Source: Burkholderiales bacterium
Lineage (GTDB): Bacteria; Pseudomonadota; Gammaproteobacteria; Burkholderiales; Burkholderiaceae_C
NCBI GenBank assembly: GCA_022758925.1
Contig: JAEMQF010000267.1
Span: forward strand, 1-50,142
Length of the DNA: 50,142 nt
Direction of reading: 5' to 3'
The notes beneath the pieces are model-generated. The model saw nothing but the letters and a program-made list of their open reading frames with translations. It made no database searches and had not been told where the DNA came from. The number at the start of each line of letters is the position of its first letter. The stretch's first letter is position 1. The position numbers and the translations under genes are program-made. This document shows, piece by piece, positions 29,362 to 38,812 of the stretch.

Positions 29362-29786
29362 GCCGCGCGATGCGTGCCGGGGGCCGGCAGCGCGGCTTCA
29401 CGCTCATCGAGTTGATGATCGTGATCGCCATCGTCGCGGTGCTGGCGGGGATTGCGATGCCGAGTTACATGCAGTACCTGGTTCGCAGCAGCCGCGAGTC
29501 CGCTCAGGCGGAGCTGGTTGAACTGGCCGGCGTGCAGGACAAGATCTTTCTCAACTCGAACGCGTACAGCGCAAGCGTGACCGGCGCCTATACCGGCTCG
29601 TCGACAGGCGGGCTGGGCTGGAGCACCGGCAAGTCGCGCGACACGCGCTACACCTTCACCGCAACCGTGTTGGGCGCGTCGTTCACACTCACTGCAACGC
29701 CGGTCGCCGGGACATCCCAGGCCGGCGACGGCAACCTGAGCATCGACTCGCGGGGCACACGCACCTGGGGCAGCAAGAGCTGGTAG
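29358..29786 (+). CDS. pilE: Minor pilin PilE
   Basis: 142 residues, starting inside the pilY1 stop (ATGA). Leader MSRAMRAGGRQRG, then FTLIELMIVIAIVAVLAGIA. PilD cleavage after Gly13, Glu5 present. AMPSYMQYLVRSSRESAQAE and the short beta-rich C-terminal domain with TPVAGTSQAGDGNLSIDSRG are the usual minor-pilin PilE layout. It lacks a C-terminal disulfide pair (no Cys), unlike most major pilins, which supports a minor role. Last gene of the operon; convergent with gltD, 78 bases apart. Confidence 0.9.
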   Translation: MSRAMRAGGRQRGFTLIELMIVIAIVAVLAGIAMPSYMQYLVRSSRESAQAELVELAGVQDKIFLNSNAYSASVTGAYTGSSTGGLGWSTGKSRDTRYTFTATVLGASFTLTATPVAGTSQAGDGNLSIDSRGTRTWGSKSW

Positions 29787-29864
29787 CGCCTGCTGTTGCG
29801 CGAGCGAGCGAAACACAGCCGGCGCGAGGTACTCGACGGGCGGCCTGCCGCCGCGCGCTCTGGC

Positions 29865-31346
29865 TCAGCGCGGCAGGTCGCTGCGCCCCAGCAATGCCTG
29901 ATCCACGGCGCGCGCGGCCTGCCGCCCCTCGCGAATTGCCCAGACCACGAGCGACTGGCCGCGGCGCATGTCGCCGGCGGTGAACACCCGGGGCATGTTG
30001 GTGGCGTAGCCGCCGCTTGGATCGGTGTGCGCGCGTGCGTTGCCGCGGGCGTCTTTGTCGACACCGAATACATCGAGCACAGCGGCCACCGGAGCCGTGA
30101 AACCCATCGCCAACAGCACCAGATCAGCAGGAATGATTTTTTCGGTGCCGGGCACTTCAAGCATTTTCGAGCCCTGCCATTGCACGTGCACGGTCTTCAG
30201 CGCCTTGACGTTGCCGCCCCTGCCTTCGCCCTCGTCGCCGATGAACTCCTTGGTCGCGATCGCAAATTCGCGCGCGCACCCTTCTTCGTGGCTTGACGAA
30301 GTGCGCAGCTTGATCGGCCAATAGGGCCAGACGAGAGGCTTGTCCTCGTGCTCGGGCGGCATGGGCAGCAGCTCGAACTGGGTCACGCTCGTCGCGCCAT
30401 GGCGGTTGCTCGTTCCCACGCAATCGCTGCCGGTGTCGCCGCCGCCGATCACGATCACGTGTTTGCCATCGGCGCGCAGTTGACTCGCAAGCTTGGCGCC
30501 GGAATTGACGAGGTTCTGTTGCGGCAGGAACTCCATCGCGAAGTGAACCCCGCCCAGATGCCGCCCCGGAACCGGCAAGTCACGCGACTGTTCAGCGCCG
30601 CCGCACAGCAGCACGGCGTCGAACTGCTCCTTCAAATCGGCCGGAGTGATGCTTTGCGTGGCCATGTTCGTGACTTTGCTGGCGGCCGGCAACTCGCCGA
30701 CCAGGACACCGGTGTGGAACTGCACGCCCTCGGCCTGCATCTGCTCGACGCGCCGATCGATGTGCGATTTGGCCAGCTTGAAATCGGGGATGCCGTAGCG
30801 CAGCAGTCCGCCGATGGCGCTGTTCTTTTCGTACACCGTCACGGCGTGGCCGGCGCGCGCGAGTTGTTGTGCCGCGGCCAGGCCGGCCGGTCCCGAACCG
30901 ACGATGGCAATGCGTTTGCCGGTGGCGTGTTTCGATGGCCGGGGTTGGACCCAACCTTCGTCCCAGGCGCGGTCAATGATCGCGTGTTCAATGCTCTTGA
31001 TTCCCACCGCGTCGTCATTCACGTTCAAGGTGCACGCGGCTTCGCACGGTGCCGGGCAGATTCGGCCGGTGAACTCCGGGAAATTGTTGGTGGAGTGCAA
31101 GACTTCGATCGCGTTGCGCCAGTCGCCTCGATACACGAGGTCGTTGAAGTCGGGAATGATGTTGTTGACCGGGCAGCCGCTGCTGCAAAACGGCGTCCCG
31201 CAATCCATGCAGCGCGCGCTCTGGATCCTGGCCTGATCTTCCTTCAGCGTGATGACGAACTCGTCGTAGCTCTTGATGCGCTTTGCGATCGGCTCGTAGC
31301 TTTCTTCGAGGCGGCCATATTCCATGAACCCGGTGACTTTTCCCAT
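29865..31346 (-). CDS. gltD: Glutamate synthase (NADPH) small subunit
   Basis: 493 residues. Takes electrons from NADPH through FAD and iron-sulfur clusters to GltB for glutamate synthesis from glutamine and 2-oxoglutarate. The N-terminal ferredoxin-like part has the cysteine sets [19 protein letters not shown] and [11 protein letters not shown]. The FAD site is [20 protein letters not shown]; the NADPH site is [20 protein letters not shown]. The C-terminal FAD contact is [20 protein letters not shown]. Full length. It starts 32 bases after the gltB stop in the same operon. Confidence 0.97.
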   Translation of the reverse strand: MGKVTGFMEYGRLEESYEPIAKRIKSYDEFVITLKEDQARIQSARCMDCGTPFCSSGCPVNNIIPDFNDLVYRGDWRNAIEVLHSTNNFPEFTGRICPAPCEAACTLNVNDDAVGIKSIEHAIIDRAWDEGWVQPRPSKHATGKRIAIVGSGPAGLAAAQQLARAGHAVTVYEKNSAIGGLLRYGIPDFKLAKSHIDRRVEQMQAEGVQFHTGVLVGELPAASKVTNMATQSITPADLKEQFDAVLLCGGAEQSRDLPVPGRHLGGVHFAMEFLPQQNLVNSGAKLASQLRADGKHVIVIGGGDTGSDCVGTSNRHGATSVTQFELLPMPPEHEDKPLVWPYWPIKLRTSSSHEEGCAREFAIATKEFIGDEGEGRGGNVKALKTVHVQWQGSKMLEVPGTEKIIPADLVLLAMGFTAPVAAVLDVFGVDKDARGNARAHTDPSGGYATNMPRVFTAGDMRRGQSLVVWAIREGRQAARAVDQALLGRSDLPR

Positions 31347-31378
31347 GCTGTTCTCGTCGGTTCGTCAGCGGTCGCGGC

Positions 31379-34300
31379 TCACTTGGCAGGCACGGTTGCT
31401 TTGTTCTGGTCAACGCTGCGCAGCCTCGCAGAGCTGGCGGCTGGTTGCGGCTTCAATTGTTCCTGGTCGGGCGTGCCGACAGACCTGGCCGCGAGTTCGG
31501 CAAGTGCGCGCCGGTATTCAATGGGGAACACCTTGACGAACCTGGCGCGAGATTCGACCCAATGGTCGAGGATGTGCCGGGCTCGCAAGCTGCCGGTCCA
31601 TTTGTAGTGGCCTTCGATCAGCCCGCGCAGCAATGCTTCGTCGGTGCTCGCTTTGTGCCACAGAGCCCGATCCAGCGAAAGCTCTTGCTCGGCACTGCTC
31701 GCCACCGGCCCGAGGACAACCATGCTTGGATTGCAACGCCGCGCGAACTGGCCGTCTTCGTCGTAGACGTAGGCGATGCCGCCGCTCATGCCGGCGGCGA
31801 AGTTGCGGCCGGTCTTGCCGAGCACGACGACGGTGCCGCCTGTCATGTATTCGCAGCCGTGGTCGCCGGTGCCCTCCACGACTGCGGTTGCGCCGGACAG
31901 GCGCACCGCGAAACGCTCGCCGGCAACGCCACGGAAAAACGCTTCGCCGCTGGTGGCGCCGTACAAGACGGTGTTGCCGACGATGATGTTGGCGGTGGAG
32001 TCGCCGCGGAAGTCGATGCTCGGCCGGATCGCGATGCGCCCGCCGCTCAGGCCCTTGCCGGTGTAGTCATTGGCGTCGCCAATCATGTACAGCGTGATGC
32101 CCTTGGCGAGGAACGCGCCGAAGCTCTGCCCGCCCGAGCCTTCCATCTGGATGAAGATGGTGTCGTCGGGCAGGCCTTGGGGGTGCAGGCGGATCAGTTC
32201 ACCGGAGAGCATCGCGCCCACGGTGCGGTTCACGTTGCGCGCGGCCTCGATGAACTGCGCCTTCTCGCCGCGCTCCAGCGCCGGGCGGCATTTTTCGATC
32301 AGCTTCACGTCCAGCGCCTTGCTCAGGCCATGGTCCTGCTCTGAAACCTGGCGCCGCGCCACATCGGCGGGAGCGGTGGGCTGGTGGAAGATCCGGCTGA
32401 AGTCCAGCCCCTTCGCCTTCCAGTGGGCGATTCCCTTGCGTGTGTCGAGCAGGTCGACGCGGCCGATCAACTCGTCGAACTTTCGAATCCCGAGCTGCGC
32501 CATGATGCTGCGCGCTTCTTCGGCGACGAAGAAGAAGAAGTTGACGACATGCTCCGGCCGGCCCTGGAACTTGGCACGCAGCACCGGGTCTTGCGTTGCG
32601 ACGCCGACCGGACAGGTGTTGAGATGGCACTTGCGCATCATGATGCAGCCCTGTGCGACCAACGGCGCCGTGGCGAAGCCGAACTCATCGGCGCCGAGCA
32701 GCGCGCCGATCACAACGTCGCGACCCGTCTTCATCTGGCCGTCGGCCTGGACCCGAATGCGGCCGCGCAAGCGGTTCAGCACCAGTGTCTGCTGGGTTTC
32801 GGCCAGGCCCAGTTCCCAGGGCGTTCCGGCGTGCTTGATCGAACTCCAGGGTGAGGCGCCGGTGCCACCGTCGTGGCCGGCGATCACGACATGGTCGGCC
32901 TTGGCCTTGGCCACGCCCGCGGCAACCGTGCCCACGCCGACTTCACTCACGAGTTTGACGCTGATGCTGGCGCGCGAATTCGCGTTCTTCAGGTCGTGGA
33001 TGAGTTGCGCCAGGTCTTCGATCGAGTAGATGTCGTGGTGCGGCGGCGGCGAGATCAGGCCCACGCCCGGCACCGAATAGCGCAACATGCCGATGTAGTC
33101 ACTGACCTTGCTCCCCGGCAGCTGACCGCCCTCGCCGGGCTTCGCGCCTTGCGCCATCTTGATCTGGATCTGATCGGCGCTGACCAGGTACTCGGTGGTA
33201 ACGCCGAAGCGCCCCGAGGCCACCTGCTTGATCTTGCTGCGCAACGAGTCGCCTTGCTGCAGCGCGTAGTCAGAAGCGACGACGCCACTGCCCAGCACAT
33301 CGCTGAGCCGGGTGCCGGCAGTGATCGCAATGCCTTTGAGTTCGTTGCGGTAGCGCGCCGGGTCTTCGCCGCCTTCGCCCGTGTTGCTCTTGCCGCCAAT
33401 GCGATTCATGGCCACGGCCAGGGTGCTGTGCGCCTCGGTGGAGATCGAGCCGAGCGACATCGCGCCGGTCGCAAAACGCTTCACGATCTCTGCCGCCGGT
33501 TCGACTTCGTCGATTGGAATGGCCTTCGCGGGGTCGTTTCGGAACTCGAACAGGCCTCGCAGCGTCATGTGGCGCTGCGACTGGTCGTTCACGATCTGCG
33601 CGTATTCCTTGTAGGTGTCGTAGCGGTTCGCGCGTGCGCTGTGCTGCAGCTTGGCAATCGCGTCGGGGGTCCACATGTGCTCTTCGCCGCGCACGCGCCA
33701 TGCATATTCACCACCGGCTTCCAGCATGGTGCCGAGCACCGGGTCGTCGCCGAATGCGGCGTCGTGCATGCGGATCGCTTCTTCGGCAACTTCGAAGACG
33801 CCGATGCCGCCGATCTGGCTTGCCGTGCCGCGAAAGAACTTCTGCACGAACCCGGATTCGAGACCGATCGCCTCGAACAGCTGCGAGCCGCAGTAAGACA
33901 TGTAGGTCGAGACGCCCATCTTCGACATGACCTTCGACAGGCCCTTGCCGATGGCCTTGACGTAGTTGGCGATCGCCTTGTCGGCGCTCAGCGCGCCCGC
34001 AAGTTCGCGCTGCAGGTCGGCAAGGGTCTGCATCGCGAGGTAGGGGTGGACCGCTTCGGCACCGTAGCCCGCGAGCACCGCAAAGTGATGCACTTCGCGC
34101 GCCGAGCCGGTTTCGACCACCAGGCCTGCGGTGGTGCGCAGGCCTTCGCGGATCAGGTGCTGGTGAACGGCAGACAGGGCAAGCACCGCGGGAATGGCGA
34201 CATGGTCGCGCGTCATGCGGCGGTCGCTGACGATCAGGATGTTGTGGCCGCTGCGGATCGCGTCGACGGCTTCCGCGCACAGCGACGCGAGCTTGGCCTC

Positions 34301-36163
34301 GACGCCTTCGTCGCCCCAGAGCAGGGGGTAGGTGATGTCGAGCTCATAACTCTTGAATTTCGCGGCGGTGTGGCGTTCGATGCCGCGCAGGCGAGCCATG
34401 TCTTCGAAATCGAGAATCGGCTGCGGCACCTCCAGGCGCATCGGCGGATTGACGGCATTGATGTCGAGCAGGTTTGGCTTCGGGCCGATGAACGACACGA
34501 GCGACATGACGATGGCCTCCCGGATCGGGTCGATCGGCGGGTTCGTCACTTGCGCGAAGAGTTGCTTGAAGTAGTTGTAGAGCGGCTTGTTCTTGTCCGA
34601 CAGCACCGCCAGCGGCGTGTCGTTGCCCATCGAACCCACAGCCTCCTCGCCGCCCACTGCCATCGGGCTGAGCAGAAACTTGATGTCTTCCTGGGTGTAG
34701 CCGAACGCCTGCTGCCGATCGAGCAGCGACTCGCTGAAGTTCGTCGCCTCGGCCAGCGGCGCAACGTCTTCGAGCTTGATGCGCACCGCGTCTGTCCATT
34801 GCCGGTAGGGCTTGGCAGAGGCGAACTGGTGTTTCAGTTCCTCGTCGTCGACGATGCGGCCCTGGTCCAGGTCGATCAGGAACATCTTGCCCGGTTGCAG
34901 GCGCCACTTCTTGACGATCTTGCTTTCGGGGATGGGCAGCACACCGCATTCGGAGGCCATGACCACCAGGTCGTCGTCGGTCACGATGTAGCGCGCCGGG
35001 CGCAGGCCGTTGCGGTCGAGCGTGGCGCCGATCTGGCGGCCGTCGGTGAACACCATCGAGGCCGGCCCGTCCCAGGGCTCGAGCATCGCCGCGTGGTACT
35101 CGTAGAACGCGCGGCGGCGTTCGTCCATCATCGTGTGTTGTTCCCATGCCTCGGGAATCATCATCATCATCGCCTGGGCCATCGGGTAGCCGCTCATCGT
35201 CAGCAACTCCAGCGCGTTGTCGAAGGTGGCGGTATCGCTCTGGCCTTCGAAGCTGATGGGGTAGAGCTTCTTCAGGTCTTCGCCGAGCACGGGCGACTTC
35301 ATCACGCCCTCGCGCGCGCGCATCCAGTTGAAGTTTCCCTTCACGGTATTGATTTCGCCGTTGTGCGCGACCATGCGGTAGGGGTGGGCCAGCGGCCACT
35401 CCGGAAAGGTATTCGTCGAGAAGCGCTGGTGCACCATGGCCAGCGCCGAGACGACACGTGGATCGGCCAGGTCTTTGAAGTACTTGCCGACCTGGTCCGC
35501 GAGCAACAGGCCCTTGTAGATGATCGTGCGGCAGCTCATGCTGGGCACGTAGTACTCACGGCTGTGGGTCAGCTTCAGGGCCTGAATCGAACTCGACGCG
35601 GTCTTGCGGATGACGTAGAGCTTGCGCTCCAGCGCGTCGGGAACGATGACATCCGGCCCGCGGCCGATGAAGATCTGGCGCATCACCGGTTCTTTGGTGC
35701 GCACCGTTGGCGACATCGGCAGATCGGAATCCACGGGAACGTCGCGCCAGCCGAGCAGCACCTGCCCCTCTGCCTTCACGGCGCGTTCGAGTTCCTGGAC
35801 GCAGGCCAGGCGCGACGCGTGCTCCTTGGGCAGGAAGATCATGCCGACGCCGTACTCGCCGGGGGCAGGAAGGTGCACGCCCTGAGCCGACATCTCGGCG
35901 CGGAAATATTCGTCGGGGATCTGGATCAGGATGCCGGCGCCGTCGCCCATCAGCTTGTCGGCCCCGACCGCGCCACGGTGGTCGAGGTTCTCCAGGATCT
36001 TCAGGCCCTGCACGACGATCGCGTGTGCCCGCTGACCCTTGATGTGCGCCACGAATCCGACTCCGCAAGCGTCGTGTTCATGCGCCGGGTGATAGAGCCC
36101 CGCCTCACTGGCGGCCATTACTTCCTCGGGCGTGGCGGCGACCTCGACTTTGGCCTGCGACAT
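31379..36163 (-). CDS. gltB: Glutamate synthase (NADPH) large subunit
   Basis: 1594 residues. Domains in order: class II glutamine amidotransferase whose catalytic Cys33 lies in [17 protein letters not shown] (processed so that Cys becomes the N terminus); the central domain; the FMN-binding synthase domain with [40 protein letters not shown] and [20 protein letters not shown]; the 3Fe-4S cysteines in [19 protein letters not shown]; and the C-terminal beta-helix ([20 protein letters not shown]). No gap or frameshift. A promoter is visible just upstream. The 1101-residue open frame on the other strand is a shadow. Confidence 0.98.
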   Translation of the reverse strand: MSQAKVEVAATPEEVMAASEAGLYHPAHEHDACGVGFVAHIKGQRAHAIVVQGLKILENLDHRGAVGADKLMGDGAGILIQIPDEYFRAEMSAQGVHLPAPGEYGVGMIFLPKEHASRLACVQELERAVKAEGQVLLGWRDVPVDSDLPMSPTVRTKEPVMRQIFIGRGPDVIVPDALERKLYVIRKTASSSIQALKLTHSREYYVPSMSCRTIIYKGLLLADQVGKYFKDLADPRVVSALAMVHQRFSTNTFPEWPLAHPYRMVAHNGEINTVKGNFNWMRAREGVMKSPVLGEDLKKLYPISFEGQSDTATFDNALELLTMSGYPMAQAMMMMIPEAWEQHTMMDERRRAFYEYHAAMLEPWDGPASMVFTDGRQIGATLDRNGLRPARYIVTDDDLVVMASECGVLPIPESKIVKKWRLQPGKMFLIDLDQGRIVDDEELKHQFASAKPYRQWTDAVRIKLEDVAPLAEATNFSESLLDRQQAFGYTQEDIKFLLSPMAVGGEEAVGSMGNDTPLAVLSDKNKPLYNYFKQLFAQVTNPPIDPIREAIVMSLVSFIGPKPNLLDINAVNPPMRLEVPQPILDFEDMARLRGIERHTAAKFKSYELDITYPLLWGDEGVEAKLASLCAEAVDAIRSGHNILIVSDRRMTRDHVAIPAVLALSAVHQHLIREGLRTTAGLVVETGSAREVHHFAVLAGYGAEAVHPYLAMQTLADLQRELAGALSADKAIANYVKAIGKGLSKVMSKMGVSTYMSYCGSQLFEAIGLESGFVQKFFRGTASQIGGIGVFEVAEEAIRMHDAAFGDDPVLGTMLEAGGEYAWRVRGEEHMWTPDAIAKLQHSARANRYDTYKEYAQIVNDQSQRHMTLRGLFEFRNDPAKAIPIDEVEPAAEIVKRFATGAMSLGSISTEAHSTLAVAMNRIGGKSNTGEGGEDPARYRNELKGIAITAGTRLSDVLGSGVVASDYALQQGDSLRSKIKQVASGRFGVTTEYLVSADQIQIKMAQGAKPGEGGQLPGSKVSDYIGMLRYSVPGVGLISPPPHHDIYSIEDLAQLIHDLKNANSRASISVKLVSEVGVGTVAAGVAKAKADHVVIAGHDGGTGASPWSSIKHAGTPWELGLAETQQTLVLNRLRGRIRVQADGQMKTGRDVVIGALLGADEFGFATAPLVAQGCIMMRKCHLNTCPVGVATQDPVLRAKFQGRPEHVVNFFFFVAEEARSIMAQLGIRKFDELIGRVDLLDTRKGIAHWKAKGLDFSRIFHQPTAPADVARRQVSEQDHGLSKALDVKLIEKCRPALERGEKAQFIEAARNVNRTVGAMLSGELIRLHPQGLPDDTIFIQMEGSGGQSFGAFLAKGITLYMIGDANDYTGKGLSGGRIAIRPSIDFRGDSTANIIVGNTVLYGATSGEAFFRGVAGERFAVRLSGATAVVEGTGDHGCEYMTGGTVVVLGKTGRNFAAGMSGGIAYVYDEDGQFARRCNPSMVVLGPVASSAEQELSLDRALWHKASTDEALLRGLIEGHYKWTGSLRARHILDHWVESRARFVKVFPIEYRRALAELAARSVGTPDQEQLKPQPAASSARLRSVDQNKATVPAK

Positions 36164-36198
36164 GGGGATCTCCGTTGAACAGGGAATGTTGCGTCGGC

Positions 36199-36227
36199 AG
36201 AATACTGCGCCGCAGCAATTCGTTCAA
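36199..36227 (-). promoter_or_regulatory. Sigma-70 promoter of gltBD
   Basis: On the minus strand TTGAAC (36222-36227) is followed after 17 bases by TATTCT (36199-36204). This is a good housekeeping promoter about 36 bases upstream of the gltB ATG. It lies between the gltB start and the REP-like inverted repeat, so gltBD can be expressed independently of the upstream aro/pil transcript. Confidence 0.7.
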
Positions 36228-36240
36228 GTGGAATATAGCC

Positions 36241-36299
36241 TGGTATGTCCCCGATTTCCGCTGCGCCGGCAGGCACCCAAAACATTCAGGGACATATCA
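36241..36299. repeat. REP-like imperfect inverted repeat between RAYT gene and gltB
   Basis: TATGTCCC at 36244-36251 pairs with GGGACATA at 36289-36296. Extended arms TGGTATGTCCC and GGGACATATCA keep one mismatch. The 37-base middle contains a nested CTGC-GCCG-GCAG hairpin (36261-36272). A run of nine G's follows at 36304-36312. The left arm continues as CCCGATTTCC; TGTCCC-type ends like this are, to my recollection, common near RAYT-type transposase genes. It lies 22 bases downstream of the RAYT stop and just upstream of the gltB promoter, so it could act as a REP unit, a weak terminator or a transcript boundary. Confidence 0.55.
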
Positions 36300-36320
36300 A
36301 AGCGGGGGGGGGTTCGCTCC

Positions 36321-37013
36321 TCACTCACTCCTTGCCGCCGGTCTGCCGGGTGGCAGCGGCTGAAGGCGGCGCTTCGCGCGACGACTCATGGCCTCGATAA
36401 AGCCAGCCTGCCCGAGCGCCCAGCCTTGCAACGCGGCACGCTCGATCGCCTGCCTTCGTTCCTGCGCCAATGGCACCTCAAGGAGCCGCCGGTAATGAGC
36501 TTCACGCTCGAACGGCGTGTTGCCCAAGTTCCAATAGCCACGGTGCTCGGTCAGGCCCGCCGCACTTCCGTGGCCGGCGTGGTGGACCGCGCTCGACCAG
36601 AGCCACTGTCCAACCTGGTCCGCCATACCCATGTGCAGCGCCGCGGTTTCGACGAACAGCAGGCTCTCGATGAAGTGTTGATCGGCGTCGATCACGGTGG
36701 CATGGAAGCGCCCGTCCCACAACGGGCCGCGTCGCGCATGGCGTCGGTTGTACGCGGGAACGAAACGCCTGCCCGCGGCCTGCAGCATCGTTCCCAGCGC
36801 CGAGTCGCTCGGGGGCGTGGCGAGCAGCCGAACCTGCGTCGGCGTCAAAGCAAATGCGTGGACAGCGATGCCGCAATCAAGCCAAGCCTGGCGCAGACAG
36901 GCGAGGTAAGCATCGCGATCGGCTTCGGCGCCCAGGACCGGCGCATCGGCCAGAGACTTCTGGATCACCAGGTGCGGTTCACCGGCGATGCAAAGGCGTG
37001 ACAGACGGGCCAT
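36321..37013 (-). CDS. RAYT/Transposase_17-like protein lacking catalytic residues
   Basis: 230 residues from ATG 37013, 14 bases after the aroB stop. The scaffold matches REP-associated tyrosine (Y1) transposases: MARLSRLCIAGEPHLVIQ, AVHAFALTPTQVRLLATPP, FVPAYNRRHARRGPLWDGRF, WLWSSAVHHAGHGS and a basic GRPAARSE tail. The HUH motif expected as NHVHLL reads TQVRLL (58-64), so both metal-binding histidines are gone. The usual Tyr-bearing helix (RYLL.C.RYIELNP) reads HFIESLLFVETAALHMG (113-129) with no Tyr. The frame is intact and composition is ordinary. I infer a domesticated protein without strand-transfer activity; it could still bind DNA. Confidence 0.82.
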   Translation of the reverse strand: MARLSRLCIAGEPHLVIQKSLADAPVLGAEADRDAYLACLRQAWLDCGIAVHAFALTPTQVRLLATPPSDSALGTMLQAAGRRFVPAYNRRHARRGPLWDGRFHATVIDADQHFIESLLFVETAALHMGMADQVGQWLWSSAVHHAGHGSAAGLTEHRGYWNLGNTPFEREAHYRRLLEVPLAQERRQAIERAALQGWALGQAGFIEAMSRRAKRRLQPLPPGRPAARSE

Positions 37014-37027
37014 TGAGAGTGTGTGCG

Positions 37028-38131
37028 TCAGGCCGCCGAATTCGCCTCGATCACTTCGGCAACGATCTGGTCCGGCACCGCGCGCACGCCGGCACGCCCC
37101 AGACCTTCGAGAACGACGAAGCGCATCGCGCCGCCTTCGGCCTTCTTGTCCATGCGCATCAATTCGAGATAGCGATCGGCCCCCAATGAAGGTCCTCGCA
37201 CCGGCAGTCCGGCCCCGGCAATGATGCGCTTCAAGCGCAACGAATCGGCCGACTCGATGAGGCCCAGGCGCACCGACAGGTCGGCCGCCATGACCATGCC
37301 GCAGCCCACAGCCTCGCCGTGCAGCCAATGGCCATGGCCGAGCCCGGTTTCGATGGCATGGCCAAAGGTATGGCCGAAATTGAGAATGGCGCGCGGGCCC
37401 TGCTCGCGCTCGTCGCCGCCGACGACAGACGCTTTGATTTCGCAGGAGCGCTGAATCGCTGTCTGCAGTGCCGTGGCGTCGAGCGCCAGCAGGGCGCCGA
37501 GATGAGCTTCCAACCAGTCCAGAAGGCCGGCATCGGCAATCGGCGCGTACTTGATGACTTCGGCAAGTCCCGCGGCGACTTCGCGTTTCGGCAGCGAGCA
37601 CAGGGTATCGATGTCAGCCACCACCTTCAGGGGTTGGTGGAACGCGCCGATCATGTTCTTGCCCAGGGCATGATTGATCGCGGTCTTGCCGCCCACGGCG
37701 GAATCGACCTGCGCCAGCAACGTGGTGGGTACCTGCACGTAGGCAATGCCGCGCATGTAGCAGGCCGCGGCAAAGCCGGCAACGTCGCCGACGACACCAC
37801 CGCCCAGCGCAAACAACAAGGCCTTGCGGTCACATCCCGAGCCCAGCAGGGCATCGAAGATCGAATTCACCGTGCCCCAATCCTTGTGCGCTTCGCCTGC
37901 GGGCAACTCGATCACCATCAGCTTCGGGTACCGGGTCGAAAGCGCTGCCTTCAATCGACCGGCATAGAGCGGCGCGACGTTGCCATCGGTCACGATCGCT
38001 GCCGTCGTCGCCTGCGGCAAGTCGGCCCAGGTCGAAGGTGCATCGATCAGGCCGGAGCCGATCAGGATGTCATAGCTGCGCGAGCCAAGGTTGATGGGAA
38101 CGCGCGCTACGAGCCGAGCCGAAGAAGTCAT
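37028..38131 (-). CDS. aroB: 3-dehydroquinate synthase
   Basis: 367 residues. Converts DAHP to 3-dehydroquinate, second step of the shikimate pathway; needs NAD and a divalent metal. Features: ATTAAIVTDGNVAPLY, then ELPAGEAHKDWGTVNSIFDA, the NAD loop LFALGGGVVGDVAGFAAACY, the substrate/metal segments VPTTLLAQVDSAVGGKTAIN, GLAEVIKYAPIAD and ILNFGHTFGHAIETGLG, and the HGEAVGCGM metal histidine. Full length. It follows aroK by 84 bases and is followed by the RAYT-like gene. Confidence 0.97.
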   Translation of the reverse strand: MTSSARLVARVPINLGSRSYDILIGSGLIDAPSTWADLPQATTAAIVTDGNVAPLYAGRLKAALSTRYPKLMVIELPAGEAHKDWGTVNSIFDALLGSGCDRKALLFALGGGVVGDVAGFAAACYMRGIAYVQVPTTLLAQVDSAVGGKTAINHALGKNMIGAFHQPLKVVADIDTLCSLPKREVAAGLAEVIKYAPIADAGLLDWLEAHLGALLALDATALQTAIQRSCEIKASVVGGDEREQGPRAILNFGHTFGHAIETGLGHGHWLHGEAVGCGMVMAADLSVRLGLIESADSLRLKRIIAGAGLPVRGPSLGADRYLELMRMDKKAEGGAMRFVVLEGLGRAGVRAVPDQIVAEVIEANSAA

Positions 38132-38215
38132 GACTGAAGTTTAGGCGCATGGACCTTTCCAACCTGAATCTTGCCTTCCTGACCCTTGCCGCATCAACAT
38201 GTGCTCGAAGAGACT

Positions 38216-38800
38216 CTACGCGCCTTTGGTTCTTTTCGGCGCGGTCTCAGTGGCGGCGCTGGAGATGCTCTTTCTGCTGGCTTCGACGATCCCCGCCAAC
38301 TCGAGTTGCATCATGACCACGTTGACCAGCGTGTGCACCGAGGGGCGCCCGGTCTCGATGACGAAATGCGCGGTCGCCCGATACAGCGGGTCGCGCACGG
38401 CGAACAGGTCGCGCAATTTGCGCAAGGGGTCTGCCACTTGCAGCAGCGGCCGGTGCGTGTCATGGCGCAGCCGCCGAAACAGCTCTTCCGGCGTCGAGCG
38501 CAGGTAGACCACGGTCGTTCGCTCGTGCAGGCTGCGGCGGTTTGCTTCACGAAGCACGACCCCGCCGCCGGTGGCCAATACCGTATCCGGCTGACCGACG
38601 AGGCCGACCAACACTTCCTGCTCGATGTCCCGAAAACGGGCTTCACCCTCGCGCTCGAAGAACAGGCGGATCGGGCAGCCGATGCGCCGTTCGATCTCGA
38701 CATCAGCGTCGAAGAATGGAAGGTTCAGGTTGCGCGCGAGGTGGCGGCCGACGGTGGACTTGCCGCCGCCGGGCATGCCGACCAGGCTGATGGTGGCCAA
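38216..38800 (-). CDS. aroK: Shikimate kinase
   Basis: 194 residues. Phosphorylates shikimate at O3. P-loop GMPGGGKST at 8-16, the shikimate-binding DADVEIERRIGCPIRLFF and EGEARFRDIEQEVLV, the Walker-B-like VLATGGGVVLREANRRSL, and the lid region RLRHDTHRPLLQVADPLRKL. The C-terminal 20 residues (SRKSISSAATETAPKRTKG) are an extra polar tail. It starts 12 bases after the stop of the Ig-like lipoprotein gene, so its expression is probably coupled to the pil operon. pilQ-aroK-aroB linkage is widespread, but the lipoprotein in between is not standard. Confidence 0.96.
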   Translation of the reverse strand: MATISLVGMPGGGKSTVGRHLARNLNLPFFDADVEIERRIGCPIRLFFEREGEARFRDIEQEVLVGLVGQPDTVLATGGGVVLREANRRSLHERTTVVYLRSTPEELFRRLRHDTHRPLLQVADPLRKLRDLFAVRDPLYRATAHFVIETGRPSVHTLVNVVMMQLELAGIVEASRKSISSAATETAPKRTKGA

Positions 38801-38812
38801 GTCGAATCAACC

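Noticed and set aside
29839..29852. GGCGG-CCTG-CCGCC hairpin between pilE and gltD
   Set aside because: Five-base stem without a T-tract; expected by chance at this GC content.
32873..36178. 1101-residue open frame antisense to gltB
   Set aside because: Caused by codon bias of gltB; composition is typical of antisense frames and no domain is recognisable.
36304..36312. G9 tract as a phase-variation switch for the RAYT-like gene
   Set aside because: It lies outside the coding region, 8 bases past the stop codon, so slippage would not change the reading frame.
36321..37013. Calling the RAYT-like gene an active insertion sequence
   Set aside because: No flanking target repeats or IS ends seen, catalytic residues missing, and the gene is embedded in an operon.
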